Below the pieces are notes generated by a model. The model was given only the letters and a program-made list of their open reading frames with translations, was not told the DNA's origin and did no database searches. A stretch of 64,000 bases of DNA from Nocardiopsis alba DSM 43377 (GTDB lineage: Bacteria > Actinomycetota > Actinomycetes > Streptosporangiales > Streptosporangiaceae). Positions within the stretch are counted from its first letter, which is position 1; every line of letters begins with the position of its first letter. The position numbers were made by a program, and so were the translations under genes. The stretch is taken from the NCBI RefSeq assembly GCF_000341225.1, contig NZ_ANAC01000001.1, positions 294,004-358,003 of the forward strand, written 5' to 3'. Below, in pieces: positions 1 to 8,305 of this stretch.

Positions 1-1
1 C

Positions 2-472
2 GACTACGGGTCCGATGACCTGTTCGGCCTGGTGGGGGAGGGGCGTCCGGCGGACGCCGAACGGATCTACGTCGACCCGGACGGTACCGAGCCGCGCGAC
101 GCCGAGCTCTGCCTCAAGCGTCTGGTCGGTCGGCCTCAGCCCGGGGTGGCCGCGGCGGCGGACGATCTCCTGTCCCGTGTCCGCAGCCCGATCTCCGGGG
201 TCTTCCGAGGCGAGACCATCGAGTTCGAGTACCGCGAGTGGGTCATCCGGCAGGGCGCGCGCGTCCGTGTCACCGGCCTTCTGCGCGTGGTCGACGGCCG
301 TGTGGTCCTGACCGCCCCGGACGAGGGCGGCCTGGTCATCGAACACGGTGTGCGCGAGCGCCCCTCGCGGGTCTCACCGCGTCGGACCGAGGCGTTGGCC
401 CTCCTGACGGCCTTCATGGTCTGCCTGGTCGTGGGGGCGGCGCTCACCGTCGCCGGCCTGCCGCTAGGCTGA
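2..472 (+). CDS. GIDE-like membrane protein, 5' end cut by the window
   Basis: The reading frame is open from base 2, so the true start lies left of the window and only about 156 C-terminal residues are seen. The visible part contains a small beta-rich stretch (ISGVFRGETIEFEYREW, then RVTGLLRVVDGRVVL) of the kind found in GIDE/E3-ligase-like domains of bacterial membrane proteins, followed by one hydrophobic segment (ALLTAFMVCLVVGAALTVAG) just before the stop. In bacteria this domain has no proven ligase role. The protein probably sits in the membrane with the soluble domain in the cytoplasm. The downstream DsrE-like gene starts 6 bases after the stop, so the two are probably co-transcribed. 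The family assignment is by pattern and is tentative; an unrelated membrane protein remains possible. Confidence 0.5.
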   Translation, partial: DYGSDDLFGLVGEGRPADAERIYVDPDGTEPRDAELCLKRLVGRPQPGVAAAADDLLSRVRSPISGVFRGETIEFEYREWVIRQGARVRVTGLLRVVDGRVVLTAPDEGGLVIEHGVRERPSRVSPRRTEALALLTAFMVCLVVGAALTVAGLPLG

Positions 473-477
473 AGCAC

Positions 478-840
478 ATGTCTCGTTCCCTGGTGATCAA
501 GGTCACGGCCGGCGAGGATGCTCCCGAGCGGTGCAACCAGGCCTTCACCGTCGCGGCCGCCGCGTTGGCGAGCGGCGTCGACGTCTCCCTGTGGCTGACC
601 GGCGAGGCGACCTGGTTCGCCGTCCCCGGACGGGCCGAGACCTTCGAACTGCCGCACGCGGCGCCCTTGGCCGACCTGCTGGCCTCCGTGCTGGCCGCCG
701 GCCGGATGACGGTGTGCACTCAGTGCGCGGCCCGCCGGGAGCTCGGTCGGGACGACCTGATCGACGGTGTGCGTATCGCGGGGGCACCGACCTTCGTCGA
801 GGAGAGCATCCGCGAAGGGGCCCAGGCCCTCGTCTACTGA
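478..840 (+). CDS. DsrE/DsrF-like small protein
   Basis: A 120-residue protein with the alternating helix/strand pattern of the DsrE/DsrF/TusD fold: an N-terminal VIKVTAG strand and loop, AALASGVDVSLWLTGEATW, and a CTQCAARREL segment with two cysteines where sulfur-relay members carry a reactive Cys. Members of this fold handle sulfur transfer or act as small cytoplasmic binding proteins; the actual substrate here is unknown. The ATG at 478 was chosen because the DsrE-like sequence begins at once (SRSLVIKV) and it lies 6 bases after the preceding stop; no strong Shine-Dalgarno is visible, consistent with translational coupling. It is followed by a hairpin shared with the convergent gpmA. Confidence 0.7.
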   Translation: MSRSLVIKVTAGEDAPERCNQAFTVAAAALASGVDVSLWLTGEATWFAVPGRAETFELPHAAPLADLLASVLAAGRMTVCTQCAARRELGRDDLIDGVRIAGAPTFVEESIREGAQALVY

Positions 841-872
841 CGGTGCTCGCGGGGGCCGACTCCGAACGGACG

Positions 873-906
873 ACGTGCCCGCACCGCGAGGGCGGTACGG
901 GCACGT
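873..906. terminator. Bidirectional hairpin between DsrE-like gene and gpmA
   Basis: A perfect 9-bp stem (ACGTGCCCG at 873-881 pairing with CGGGCACGT at 898-906) with a 16-base loop lies in the short gap between two convergent genes. There is no long T tract, as is usual for actinomycete terminators. Confidence 0.6.
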
Positions 907-933
907 GGAGGTCGGTTCAGTCGTGGTCCGGCG

Positions 934-1680
934 TCACTTCTTGCCCTGGTTGGCGACCGCCTCGATCGCGGCCTTCGCGGCCTCCGGGTCGAGGTAGGTG
1001 CCGCCCGGGTTCGTGGGCTTGAGGTCCTGGTCCAGCTCGTAGACCAGCGGGATCCCGGTGGGGATGTTCAGGCCGGCGATGTCGGCGTCGCCGATCCCGT
1101 CCAGGTGCTTGACCAGGGCGCGCAGCGAGTTGCCGTGGGCGGCGACCATGACGGTCCGGCCGGCGGCCAGGTCCGGGACGATGCGGTCGTACCAGTACGG
1201 CAGGGCCCGGTCGAGGACGTCCTTGAGGCACTCGGTACGCGGCAGCAGCTCCGGCGGGAGCAGCCTGTAGCGGGTGTCTCCGGCCTGCGAGTAGGGGTCG
1301 TCGTCGGCGATGGGCGGCGGCGGGGTGTCGTAGGAGCGACGCCAGATCATGAACTGTTCGTCGCCGTACTCGTCACGGGTCTGCGCCTTGTCCTTGCCCT
1401 GGAGGGCGCCGTAGTGGCGCTCGTTGAGGCGCCAGGTGCGTTCGACCGGAAGCCAGTGCAGGTCGGCGGTCTCCAACGCGAGGTTCGCGGTGCGGATGGC
1501 GCGCTTGAGCAGAGAGGTGTGCAGGATGTCCGGGGTCACCCCGGCGGACTTGAGCAGTTCACCGCCGCGGCGGGCCTCCTCTTCGCCCTGTGCGGACAGG
1601 TCCACGTCCACCCAGCCGGTGAACAGGCCCTTCGCGTTCCAGACACTCTCACCGTGTCGCAGCAGTACCAGAGTTCCCAT
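934..1680 (-). CDS. gpmA: 2,3-bisphosphoglycerate-dependent phosphoglycerate mutase
   Basis: A 248-residue cofactor-dependent phosphoglycerate mutase interconverting 3- and 2-phosphoglycerate in glycolysis and gluconeogenesis. The phosphohistidine motif [10 protein letters not shown] is at residues 7-16 (His9), followed by the family signature [10 protein letters not shown], the [16 protein letters not shown] block, and the second active-site histidine in [16 protein letters not shown]. Length and motif order match the bacterial family. The ATG at 1680 is preferred over an upstream GTG because the conserved GTLVLLRHG begins there. The YbjN and mshA genes lie immediately upstream on the same strand, an order often seen in actinomycetes. 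Confidence 0.95.
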   Translation of the reverse strand: MGTLVLLRHGESVWNAKGLFTGWVDVDLSAQGEEEARRGGELLKSAGVTPDILHTSLLKRAIRTANLALETADLHWLPVERTWRLNERHYGALQGKDKAQTRDEYGDEQFMIWRRSYDTPPPPIADDDPYSQAGDTRYRLLPPELLPRTECLKDVLDRALPYWYDRIVPDLAAGRTVMVAAHGNSLRALVKHLDGIGDADIAGLNIPTGIPLVYELDQDLKPTNPGGTYLDPEAAKAAIEAVANQGKK

Positions 1681-1765
1681 GGGGACAAGCCTAGTCACTC
1701 GCCGATTCCGTTCGGCCGTCGCCCCGTGGCCGTTCGCGCGCGGGGCGGGCGGTTCCGCTCCCGGA

Positions 1766-2278
1766 TCAGCCTTCGTCGGCGGTCTCGGCCAGATGGGCGA
1801 AGGCCCGCAGGTTCCGTGTGTCGTGGCCGCGCTCGGTACGCCACTTCCACTCCTTGCGGATCGCCGAGGCGAAACCGAGCTCCAGCGCCGTGTTGAAGTT
1901 CTCGTCGGAGTAGGTGAGCACGCATCCCAGCAACCGGTCGACCTCCTCCGGGGTGATTCCGGCCAGGGGGAGCCGGCCCCGGATGTACACGTCGCCGACC
2001 TCGTCGGAGGTGAACGCCATCCCGTACATGTCCGTGCCCAGGCGCGTCAGCCACTGATAGAAACCGGCGTGGTTCTCGTCCGGACGGCGACAGAAGAACG
2101 AGGTCAGGGTGAGACTGTGCGGCCCGGCCTCCAGCCAGACCAGGGTCTTGAGCTTGGCCTCGCCGGGGATCGTGACCAGGAAGGAGCCCTCACGAGGACG
2201 TTCGACCTCCAGGCCGGCCTCCGTCACGGCCTCGTCGATCGCCTTGATCGCGCTCTCACGCGCCGTCGTCTCCTCCAC
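1766..2278 (-). CDS. YbjN domain protein
   Basis: About 170 residues with the YbjN fold found next to mshA/gpm in many actinomycetes. Typical features are the helical start ([16 protein letters not shown]), the strand pair [20 protein letters not shown], the [17 protein letters not shown] block and the C-terminal [18 protein letters not shown] helix. YbjN proteins resemble type III secretion chaperones and may modulate other proteins, but no biochemical role is established here. A GTG at 2278 preceded by the purine run GGAAAGGAAGG is the preferred start; an alternative ATG at 2308 overlaps the mshA stop as ATGA and would translate that ribosome-binding-like run as protein. Confidence 0.8.
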   Translation of the reverse strand: MEETTARESAIKAIDEAVTEAGLEVERPREGSFLVTIPGEAKLKTLVWLEAGPHSLTLTSFFCRRPDENHAGFYQWLTRLGTDMYGMAFTSDEVGDVYIRGRLPLAGITPEEVDRLLGCVLTYSDENFNTALELGFASAIRKEWKWRTERGHDTRNLRAFAHLAETADEG

Positions 2279-2304
2279 GTGCCTTCCTTCCTTTCCGGTC
2301 GCCG

Positions 2305-3609
2305 TCATCGGCCCGCGGCCTCGGCCAGGGGGAGGTCGTTCGGGGTGAGGGCGGACCGGTACACGTCCAACAACTCGTCCACGGTCCGAGACCATCCCAG
2401 GGTCGCCGCGTGCAGGGGCGCGGCCTCGGCCAGCTTGGCACGTCGGGCCGGTTCGTGGATCAGTCGGTGCAGCTCGGCGGCGTAGTGGCGCGGATCGTGC
2501 CCGTCGATCAGCACACCCGAGAAACCGTCGGAGACCGCCGTGGTCAGTCCGCCCACACGTGAGGCCACCACCGGGGTGCCGCACGCCTGGGACTCCACCG
2601 CGACCAGCCCGAAGGACTCGGAGTAGGACGGCACCACCGTCGCGGTGGCGGCCCGGTAGTAGTCGGCCAGGCGCGCGCGGTCCTGTGGCGGTTCCATACG
2701 CACGACGTCGGCGACGCCCAGCGATCGCGCCAGATCGTCGAGCATGCGGGGCTCGCGCGTCCCTCCGCCGGACAGGCCGCCGACCACACCCACCACGAGA
2801 CGGTCGCGCAGGGAGGGGTCGCGTTCCAGGAGTTCGGCTGCGGCGCGGATGAGCACGTCCGGTGCCTTCAACCGCTGCACACGGCCGACGAAGAGCAGAA
2901 GGTGGGTGTCGCGGGGGAGACCGATCCGATCCAGCGCCTCGGTGCGCGATCCCGGGGTGAAGGTATCCAGGTCCACGCCGGGAGGGATCGTGTGGAGCTG
3001 ATCACGGCGGGCGCCGTAGAAGTCGACGAGCTGACGGGCCTCGTCGTCGGTGTTGGCGATGAGCCGATCGGCCTGGCGGACCAGCTGGTCCTCTCCGCGC
3101 ACCCGCTCCTCGGGTTCGGGGGTGTCGCCTTCGGCGAGGGCCGCGTTCTTCACTCTGGCCATGGTGTGCATCGTCTGCACCATCGGTACGCCCCAGCGAC
3201 GGGCGGCCATCACACCGGCCCTGCCGGACAGCCAGTAGTGACCGTGCACGAGGTCGTAGTGGCCCGGGTCTCCCTGGGCCTCGGCTCTCAGCATGCCGAA
3301 GACGAACGGACACAGGTAGCGGGCGAGGGTGTTCTTGTCCAAGTGGCCGTAGGGGCCCGCGGGCACGTGCCGGACGTTCACCCCTGGGAAGAGTTCGACC
3401 ACGGACGGAAGCGAGGGGGTGGTGGCCCGGGTGAACACGTCCACGGCCACTCCGCGTTCGGCCATGCGACGGGCCACCTCGACCACGTAGACGTTGAGGC
3501 CTCCGGCGTCACCGGTGCCGGGTTGGTCGAGGGGCGAGGTGTGCAGACTGACGGTCGCGATCCTCGAGGGGACCGCCGTCTGTTCTCCCAACGGAACGGG
3601 TCCGGACAA
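2305..3609 (-). CDS. mshA: D-inositol-3-phosphate glycosyltransferase
   Basis: A GT4-family GT-B glycosyltransferase that transfers GlcNAc from UDP-GlcNAc to 1L-myo-inositol-3-phosphate, the first committed step of mycothiol synthesis in the cytoplasm. Family blocks are all present: VSLHTSPLDQPGTGDAGGLN near the N terminus, LVHGHYWLSG, VKNAALAEGD, ANTDDEARQL, HTIPPGVDLDTFTPG, LFVGRVQRLKAPD and the donor-site E-x7-E block SYSESFGLVAVE. A TTG start at 3609 is chosen because it follows GGAGGG by 6-7 bases and keeps the gene clear of its upstream neighbour; the longest frame would extend into the esterase gene. The start is therefore inferred, while function is secure. About 434 residues. Confidence 0.93.
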   Translation of the reverse strand: MSGPVPLGEQTAVPSRIATVSLHTSPLDQPGTGDAGGLNVYVVEVARRMAERGVAVDVFTRATTPSLPSVVELFPGVNVRHVPAGPYGHLDKNTLARYLCPFVFGMLRAEAQGDPGHYDLVHGHYWLSGRAGVMAARRWGVPMVQTMHTMARVKNAALAEGDTPEPEERVRGEDQLVRQADRLIANTDDEARQLVDFYGARRDQLHTIPPGVDLDTFTPGSRTEALDRIGLPRDTHLLLFVGRVQRLKAPDVLIRAAAELLERDPSLRDRLVVGVVGGLSGGGTREPRMLDDLARSLGVADVVRMEPPQDRARLADYYRAATATVVPSYSESFGLVAVESQACGTPVVASRVGGLTTAVSDGFSGVLIDGHDPRHYAAELHRLIHEPARRAKLAEAAPLHAATLGWSRTVDELLDVYRSALTPNDLPLAEAAGR

Positions 3610-3719
3610 CGGTGGTCCCTCCGGGTCGAGTGTGCGGGCAGTAGTCGACAACAGCGACGAAGGTACACACTGTTCCCGACCCGATCGTCCGAGGGGGCGG
3701 GGGTTGACGAACGGGGATA

Positions 3720-4712
3720 TCAGGGTGAGGCGGCCCAACCGGAGACCAGAAAGTCCACGGCGTCGGGGAAGGTGCTCTTCCACGTGGTCAGATCATGGCC
3801 GCCCGGAGGCCGCAGGGTGGTGACCGTCATACCGCGTTCGGCGAGCAGCGAGGAGAAGCGTTCGGCCTCGCCGTGAATGGATCCCTCTTGGAGCGGCGTG
3901 TGGTCCTCACGGCCCTCCACCAGGAGGAACCGCAGATCCCGTGCCTTCTCCGAACCCAGGAGACGGTCGGGGGAGTGGCCGGTGGTGTTCTCGCCGAGGA
4001 CGCCGTCGGGGTCGTCGACCCGGAAGTACCCCGCCCAGCTCACCACCTGGGAGTAGAGGTCGGGCGAGCGCAGGGCCAGGGCGGCCGCGCCGTATCCGCC
4101 CATGGAGAACCCGCCGATCGCCCGGAGCGATCGGGACCGGCGATGCTCCCCCTCCACGGCGGTGACGGCCGCTTCGGTGACGAACTCCTCCAGAGCGAAG
4201 CGGCCGTCATGGGCGTCGGCCCACTCCGTCGTGGAACCGTCGGCGACCTGGCCGTAGGGGGCGGCCACCACGAACTCGACCCCCATGCGGCACATCTGGC
4301 GGTCCAGGAGTTCGCCCACCCCCGCGTCCATGAGGGTGGTGTGGGTGGAGGAGGAACCGTGCAGCAGGTACAGCACGGGAAGGTCGGCGCTATCGGGCCC
4401 GGGGGGTCTGCGTATCCACAGAGGGCGTTCCTCCCCCGGGGCGCTCGGGTCGGGGAGGGCGACGATCTCGTCCCGGCCGGGTTCACCGCAGACCGCTACG
4501 TGCCCGGGGCGGGGGATCGGAGCGGGGGCGGAATCGGTGGGCGCGGGGGGCGGTACGTGGCCCAGGACCCTCTCGGGGTCGGGTTCGGTGAGCTCCGGCC
4601 CGAGCCGGTCGGCCGGATTCTCCTGGGCCGTGGTGGCCAGGGAGGCGGCGGTGAAGGCCACGGCGCAGGACGCGAGAAGCACGGTGACACGGCGGGAGAA
4701 GGAGACGAACAC
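3720..4712 (-). CDS. Secreted esterase of the alpha/beta hydrolase D family
   Basis: About 330 residues. The N terminus (FSRRVTVLLASCAVAFTAAS) is a signal peptide or anchor, followed by a Pro-rich linker. The catalytic domain resembles esterase D/antigen 85-type hydrolases: LPVLYLLHGSSSTHTT supplies the oxyanion-hole region, GGFSMGGYGAAALALRSPDL carries the nucleophilic serine, FLLVEGREDHTP a likely acid region and PGGHDLTTWK the catalytic histidine. It presumably acts outside the membrane on an unknown ester. GTG at 4712 is preferred (GAGG 7 bases upstream; signal peptide begins immediately), with a GTG at 4772 as the longer alternative. It lies upstream of mshA on the same strand but is probably functionally unrelated. 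Confidence 0.85.
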   Translation of the reverse strand: MFVSFSRRVTVLLASCAVAFTAASLATTAQENPADRLGPELTEPDPERVLGHVPPPAPTDSAPAPIPRPGHVAVCGEPGRDEIVALPDPSAPGEERPLWIRRPPGPDSADLPVLYLLHGSSSTHTTLMDAGVGELLDRQMCRMGVEFVVAAPYGQVADGSTTEWADAHDGRFALEEFVTEAAVTAVEGEHRRSRSLRAIGGFSMGGYGAAALALRSPDLYSQVVSWAGYFRVDDPDGVLGENTTGHSPDRLLGSEKARDLRFLLVEGREDHTPLQEGSIHGEAERFSSLLAERGMTVTTLRPPGGHDLTTWKSTFPDAVDFLVSGWAASP

Positions 4713-4862
4713 GTCGCGACCTCGGGGTTCGGGGGCACCGGTGAACGGTCTCGATACGACCGAGAATGTCACCCACTGTAGTCGAGTGGGGTCGTTGTGT
4801 GTGGAAGGTGCGGCGTGCCCTGGACGTCTCCTCCGAAATCCCCGCGGGTCCGCCGCTCTCCG

Positions 4863-5822
4863 TCAGACCGCCACCGGGTGCCGAAGGCGCAGCGCGTCGG
4901 GATAGGGGCGCAGGTAGGTCTGCCCACAGGCCCACTCCAGGTCCTCCGCCAGACAGTGGTGTCGCAACAGGGCCACCGGCAGACTGAGCGGACTCTGGCC
5001 CTCCCGGTACTCCTCGATTCCGGCCAGGAGATCGTGCCTGCGCGTGTCGTCCAGTGCCGGGCTCACCATGCCGAAGATGTGCTGGAGCACGTTGGCGTGC
5101 TTGCCCCGCGTGGTCCGCAGCGCGAGCGTCCGTTGGAAGGCCTCCGCGTAGGCGGCGGCGATCTCCTCGCGGTCGCCCCCGCCGGCCCGGGCCACGATCC
5201 GTCCCGTCTCCCGGTAGCCGTCCGGCGAGTGCGCCATCAGCTGGAGTTTGTGCCGAGTGTGGAACTCCACCAGGTCGCGCGGTCGCCATGCCCCTTCGAG
5301 TAGGGAGCGCAGTCGGGAGTGGGCGAACACCCGTTCCACGAAGTGCTCGCGCAGTACCGGGTCGGACAGCCGGCCCTGCTCCTCGACGGGCAGGAGGGGT
5401 AGAAGGGCGGTGAGCCTGGCCGCGAAGGCGCCCCGCCCGGTACCGCGTCGACGATCGCCCTTCTCGTCGAACACGGGCAGTGAGAGCAGCCCGCAACTCG
5501 GGGACTTGTTCTTGAGCACGTAGCCGTCCAGGCGGCGCAGCTCCTTGAGGTGGCGATCCGCGACACCCGCGAGGTCGTCGGTGTGGTCGACGCCGTCCTT
5601 GGTGGAGACCACCCGGTCCGAGCCGTCCGAGTCCCGCAGGCGCAGGGTCGGGCGAGGTACCCCCAGGCCGATCTCCGCCTCGGGGCAGACGGGGAGCCAG
5701 TTCACGTGTCGGTCCAGTTCGTCGGTGAGGAACCGGTAGCGCGAGTGCCCGCCGTTGTAACGCACCGGAGCGCCGAGCAGGCAACTGGAGACCCCGACCA
5801 CGGGGCGAGGAGGCGGCTTCAT
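4863..5822 (-). CDS. DUF523 and DUF1722 two-domain protein
   Basis: A 319-residue fusion. Residues 1 to about 150 form DUF523, with Cys motifs VSSCLLGAPVRYNG, VCPEAEIGLGVPR and KNKSPSCGL; the C-terminal half (LLPVEEQGRLSD onward, with EFHTRHKLQLMAHSPDGYR) is the DUF1722/YbgA domain. The cysteines suggest metal or thiol chemistry, but no activity is proven. In E. coli ybgA sits beside phr, and here the gene is divergent from a photolyase 87 bases away, so a link with DNA photorepair or light stress is plausible. The ATG at 5822 begins directly before the conserved GVSSCLLG segment. Confidence 0.87.
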   Translation of the reverse strand: MKPPPRPVVGVSSCLLGAPVRYNGGHSRYRFLTDELDRHVNWLPVCPEAEIGLGVPRPTLRLRDSDGSDRVVSTKDGVDHTDDLAGVADRHLKELRRLDGYVLKNKSPSCGLLSLPVFDEKGDRRRGTGRGAFAARLTALLPLLPVEEQGRLSDPVLREHFVERVFAHSRLRSLLEGAWRPRDLVEFHTRHKLQLMAHSPDGYRETGRIVARAGGGDREEIAAAYAEAFQRTLALRTTRGKHANVLQHIFGMVSPALDDTRRHDLLAGIEEYREGQSPLSLPVALLRHHCLAEDLEWACGQTYLRPYPDALRLRHPVAV

Positions 5823-5909
5823 GGTGGGGGCTCTACCCCGACCGGCGACGACCAACCGTCGACACGCACGGGCGGTAGTGTGATGATTCCATAGAGTGAA
5901 GGAGTCCTT

Positions 5910-7223
5910 TTGGGCACCCCCGTCCTCGTCCTCTTCACCCAGGACCTGCGCCTCCACGATCATCCCGCGTTGACCGCCGCGCTCGAAGAGTCCGAGACGG
6001 TCGTACCGCTCTTCGTCCTCGAACCCGGCCTCCTGCGTCGTGCCGCCCGTAACCGTCGGGCCTATCTGACCGAGGCCCTCGCCGACCTGCGCTCCGGCCT
6101 CCGCGACCTCGGTGGTGATCTGGTCCTGCGGCGGGGCGACACCGTGACCGAGGTGCGCGCTCTGGCCCGAGAGACCGGGGCCCGCGCCGTCCACCTGGGC
6201 GGGGGAGTGAGCCGGTTCGCGGCGCGGAGGGAGGCGGCCCTGCGCGCCACCGACCTCGAGGTGCGCGTCCATCCGGGGCCGACCATCGTGCCCCCCGGGG
6301 CGATCACACCGGCCAAGGGCGATCATTACAAGGTGTTCACGCCCTACTGGCGGGCCTGGGAGGCCGAGGAGCGACGGAAGATCCGGACCGCCCCCGCACG
6401 GGTCCGACCACCCGAGGGGATCGACCCGGGCCCGCTCCCCGACCTGGACGCCGAACCCGGCGGTATCGGGGCGCTCGCGCCGGAGAGGACACGGGGCGGT
6501 CCGACCCGGGCTCGCGAACGCCTACGGAGGTGGATCGACCGCGGCCTGGCCGACTATCCGGACCGGCACGACGATCTCCCCGGAGCGGCCACCTCGCACC
6601 TGTCCGCCGACCTGCGCTTCGGCTGTCTCTCACCGTTGGAGGTGGAGGCGGCGGCCCGCGATCTCCCCGGTGGTCCGGAGTACGTCCGCCAGCTCGCCTG
6701 GCGCGACTTCCACCACCAGGTCACGGCGGCCTTTCCGGAGATCGCCACCCGTGACTACCGCCCGCGCGATCGGGAGTGGCGCCACGACCCGGAGGCCCTG
6801 GAGGCCTGGAAGGAGGGACGGACGGGGGTCCCGATCGTGGACGCGGGCATGCGGCAACTGTTGGCGGAGGGGTTCATGCACAACAGGACCCGGATGATCA
6901 CCGCCGCCTTCCTCACCCGGACCCTGCGCGTGCACTGGCGTGAGGGGGCCGCCCACTTCGACGCCCATCTCACCGACGGGGACGTCGCCGACGAGTACGG
7001 GAACTGGCAGTGGGTGGCCGGGACCGGCAACGACACTCGACCGAATCGAGCCTTCAACCCGCTGCGGCAGGCTCGCCGCTTCGACCCCGAGGGCGAGTAC
7101 GTGCGGCGCCACCTGCCCGAACTGGCCGGACTGCCCGGTCGACGCGCCCACACCCCCTGGGAGGAGGCGGAAGGGGAGGGTACGGCCGGTTATCCACGAC
7201 CGATCGCCGACCCCGGCCGCTGA
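5910..7223 (+). CDS. phr: Deoxyribodipyrimidine photolyase
   Basis: A 437-residue class I cyclobutane pyrimidine dimer photolyase that repairs UV lesions using FADH-. The N-terminal antenna domain (PVLVLFTQDLRLHDHPAL) is followed by the FAD domain: LSADLRFGCLSPLE, QLAWRDFHHQV, GRTGVPIVDAGMRQLLAEGFMHNRTRMI and the DGDVADEYGNWQWVAGTGND and FNPLRQARRFDPEGEYV signatures. A TTG start at 5910 is supported by AAGGAG 6 bases upstream. Divergent from the DUF523/DUF1722 gene, so the 87-base gap probably carries both promoters. Length matches the family. Confidence 0.93.
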   Translation: MGTPVLVLFTQDLRLHDHPALTAALEESETVVPLFVLEPGLLRRAARNRRAYLTEALADLRSGLRDLGGDLVLRRGDTVTEVRALARETGARAVHLGGGVSRFAARREAALRATDLEVRVHPGPTIVPPGAITPAKGDHYKVFTPYWRAWEAEERRKIRTAPARVRPPEGIDPGPLPDLDAEPGGIGALAPERTRGGPTRARERLRRWIDRGLADYPDRHDDLPGAATSHLSADLRFGCLSPLEVEAAARDLPGGPEYVRQLAWRDFHHQVTAAFPEIATRDYRPRDREWRHDPEALEAWKEGRTGVPIVDAGMRQLLAEGFMHNRTRMITAAFLTRTLRVHWREGAAHFDAHLTDGDVADEYGNWQWVAGTGNDTRPNRAFNPLRQARRFDPEGEYVRRHLPELAGLPGRRAHTPWEEAEGEGTAGYPRPIADPGR

Positions 7224-7286
7224 CCGGGTCCGTGTTCCCCGGCGTCGCGGGACGGTCCCGGAAGAACGTACGAGGGTCCCCCGTGG

Positions 7287-7718
7287 TCACCCCTCCGTCT
7301 CGGCCAGCCCGTCGATGACGTCGTCCAGCACCAGAGCGCGATCGGGGACCGACATCAGGCGCAGCTCACGTAGGGCGGGCACGGTGTCCACCTCCTGCGA
7401 GGCCGTCACCGTGCACACCCTCATGCAGTGACGTGTCGGCACCCACCACAGTTCCCGCTCGTCCATGGGGGCGACGCGGTACACCGTGGTCGGATATCGG
7501 GAGGGGCGGCCGGGCGAGTGCCAGCGCTGGACGCGGGAGAGGACGAAGCCGGTGAGCAGGGAATCGAAGATGCCGCCCGAGGCCAGATCGGAGAGGGCGT
7601 CCTCGTCGCCCTCGGCCCGGCAGTCGTCGCACCCGGCGAGCTCGGCGCGCAACAACCAACGGGCGCGCGCGTGACCCACCTCGGGGTTCTTGAGCCTGCT
7701 CGGATGCCGGTGTCCCAT
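7287..7718 (-). CDS. Conserved actinomycete-type hypothetical protein
   Basis: 143 residues, not recognised. The sequence has a basic N terminus (GHRHPSRLKNPEVGHARARW), a CDDC pair, a hydrophobic middle (GGIFDSLLTGFVLSRVQRW), a WWVPTRHCMRVC segment with two more cysteines, and an acidic C terminus. Four cysteines in CxxC/CxxxC spacing could bind metal, but this is only suggested by spacing. Codon use is normal for the genome and it sits between phr and the divergently read blaI-like gene. The ATG at 7718 starts the frame; longer versions would run into sequence with poor coding character. Confidence 0.55.
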   Translation of the reverse strand: MGHRHPSRLKNPEVGHARARWLLRAELAGCDDCRAEGDEDALSDLASGGIFDSLLTGFVLSRVQRWHSPGRPSRYPTTVYRVAPMDERELWWVPTRHCMRVCTVTASQEVDTVPALRELRLMSVPDRALVLDDVIDGLAETEG

Positions 7719-7907
7719 ACAACGGAGGGTACGACGGCCCGTCGGGGCTCGGAGGTGGGACTCACGGGACCAGTGGGCAGGACGGGCGAGATCCGACACC
7801 CTCCCGGCACGGTGGAGTGACCGGGCCGCGCGAGGACGTCCCCGACCCGGGGGGCTCGAACCCCTTCCCCATAGGTCATCGCGAATTAACGTGGGGGTGC
7901 CACCGGG

Positions 7908-7919
7908 GGTAGTACTACC
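7908..7919. promoter_or_regulatory. Palindromic operator upstream of the BlaI-like gene
   Basis: A perfect 12-bp palindrome, GGTAGTACTACC, lies 17 bases before the start codon of the BlaI-like repressor. BlaI/MecI repressors bind TACTA-type dyads, so this is a likely autoregulatory site. Binding itself is inferred. Confidence 0.6.
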
Positions 7920-7936
7920 GCCCGTAGACTGGCGAT

Positions 7937-8299
7937 ATGAATCGGCTTGGCGAACTCGAACGCGCGGTGATGGATGTACTGTGGGCACGCAACGAACCAA
8001 TGACGGTTCGCGAGGTCGGCAAAGCTCTCGCGGAGAGGGACCTGGCGCACACGACCGTCATGACCGTGCTCGACCGACTCGCCAAGAAGAAGGTCGTCAC
8101 TCGGGCACGTGAGGGACGTGCGTGGCGGTACCGTCCGGCAGCCAGCCGTGAGAACTACGTGTCCGAGCTGATGTTCGACGCTCTCGGGCAGACGGTGGAC
8201 CGTGACGCCGCCCTGGCCGCCTTCGTCCAATCCATGGACGGCCAGGAGGCTGAAGCGCTTCGGCGCGCACTCGCGGAAATCGAGCAGCCAAGGAACTAG
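7937..8299 (+). CDS. BlaI/MecI/CopY family repressor
   Basis: A 120-residue winged-helix repressor. The N-terminal half shows the family pattern: LGELERAVMDVLWARNEPMTVREVGKALAE, then the recognition region TTVMTVLDRLAKKKVVTR and the wing GRAWRYRP; the C-terminal helices serve dimerisation. In BlaI systems a membrane metalloprotease triggers cleavage of the repressor, and the next gene, 6 bases downstream, encodes exactly such an M56 protein. No beta-lactamase gene is adjacent, so the regulon is unknown; actinomycetes use such pairs for cell-envelope and respiratory stress. A TAGTACTA palindrome lies just upstream. Confidence 0.9.
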   Translation: MNRLGELERAVMDVLWARNEPMTVREVGKALAERDLAHTTVMTVLDRLAKKKVVTRAREGRAWRYRPAASRENYVSELMFDALGQTVDRDAALAAFVQSMDGQEAEALRRALAEIEQPRN

Positions 8300-8305
8300 G
8301 TCCGT

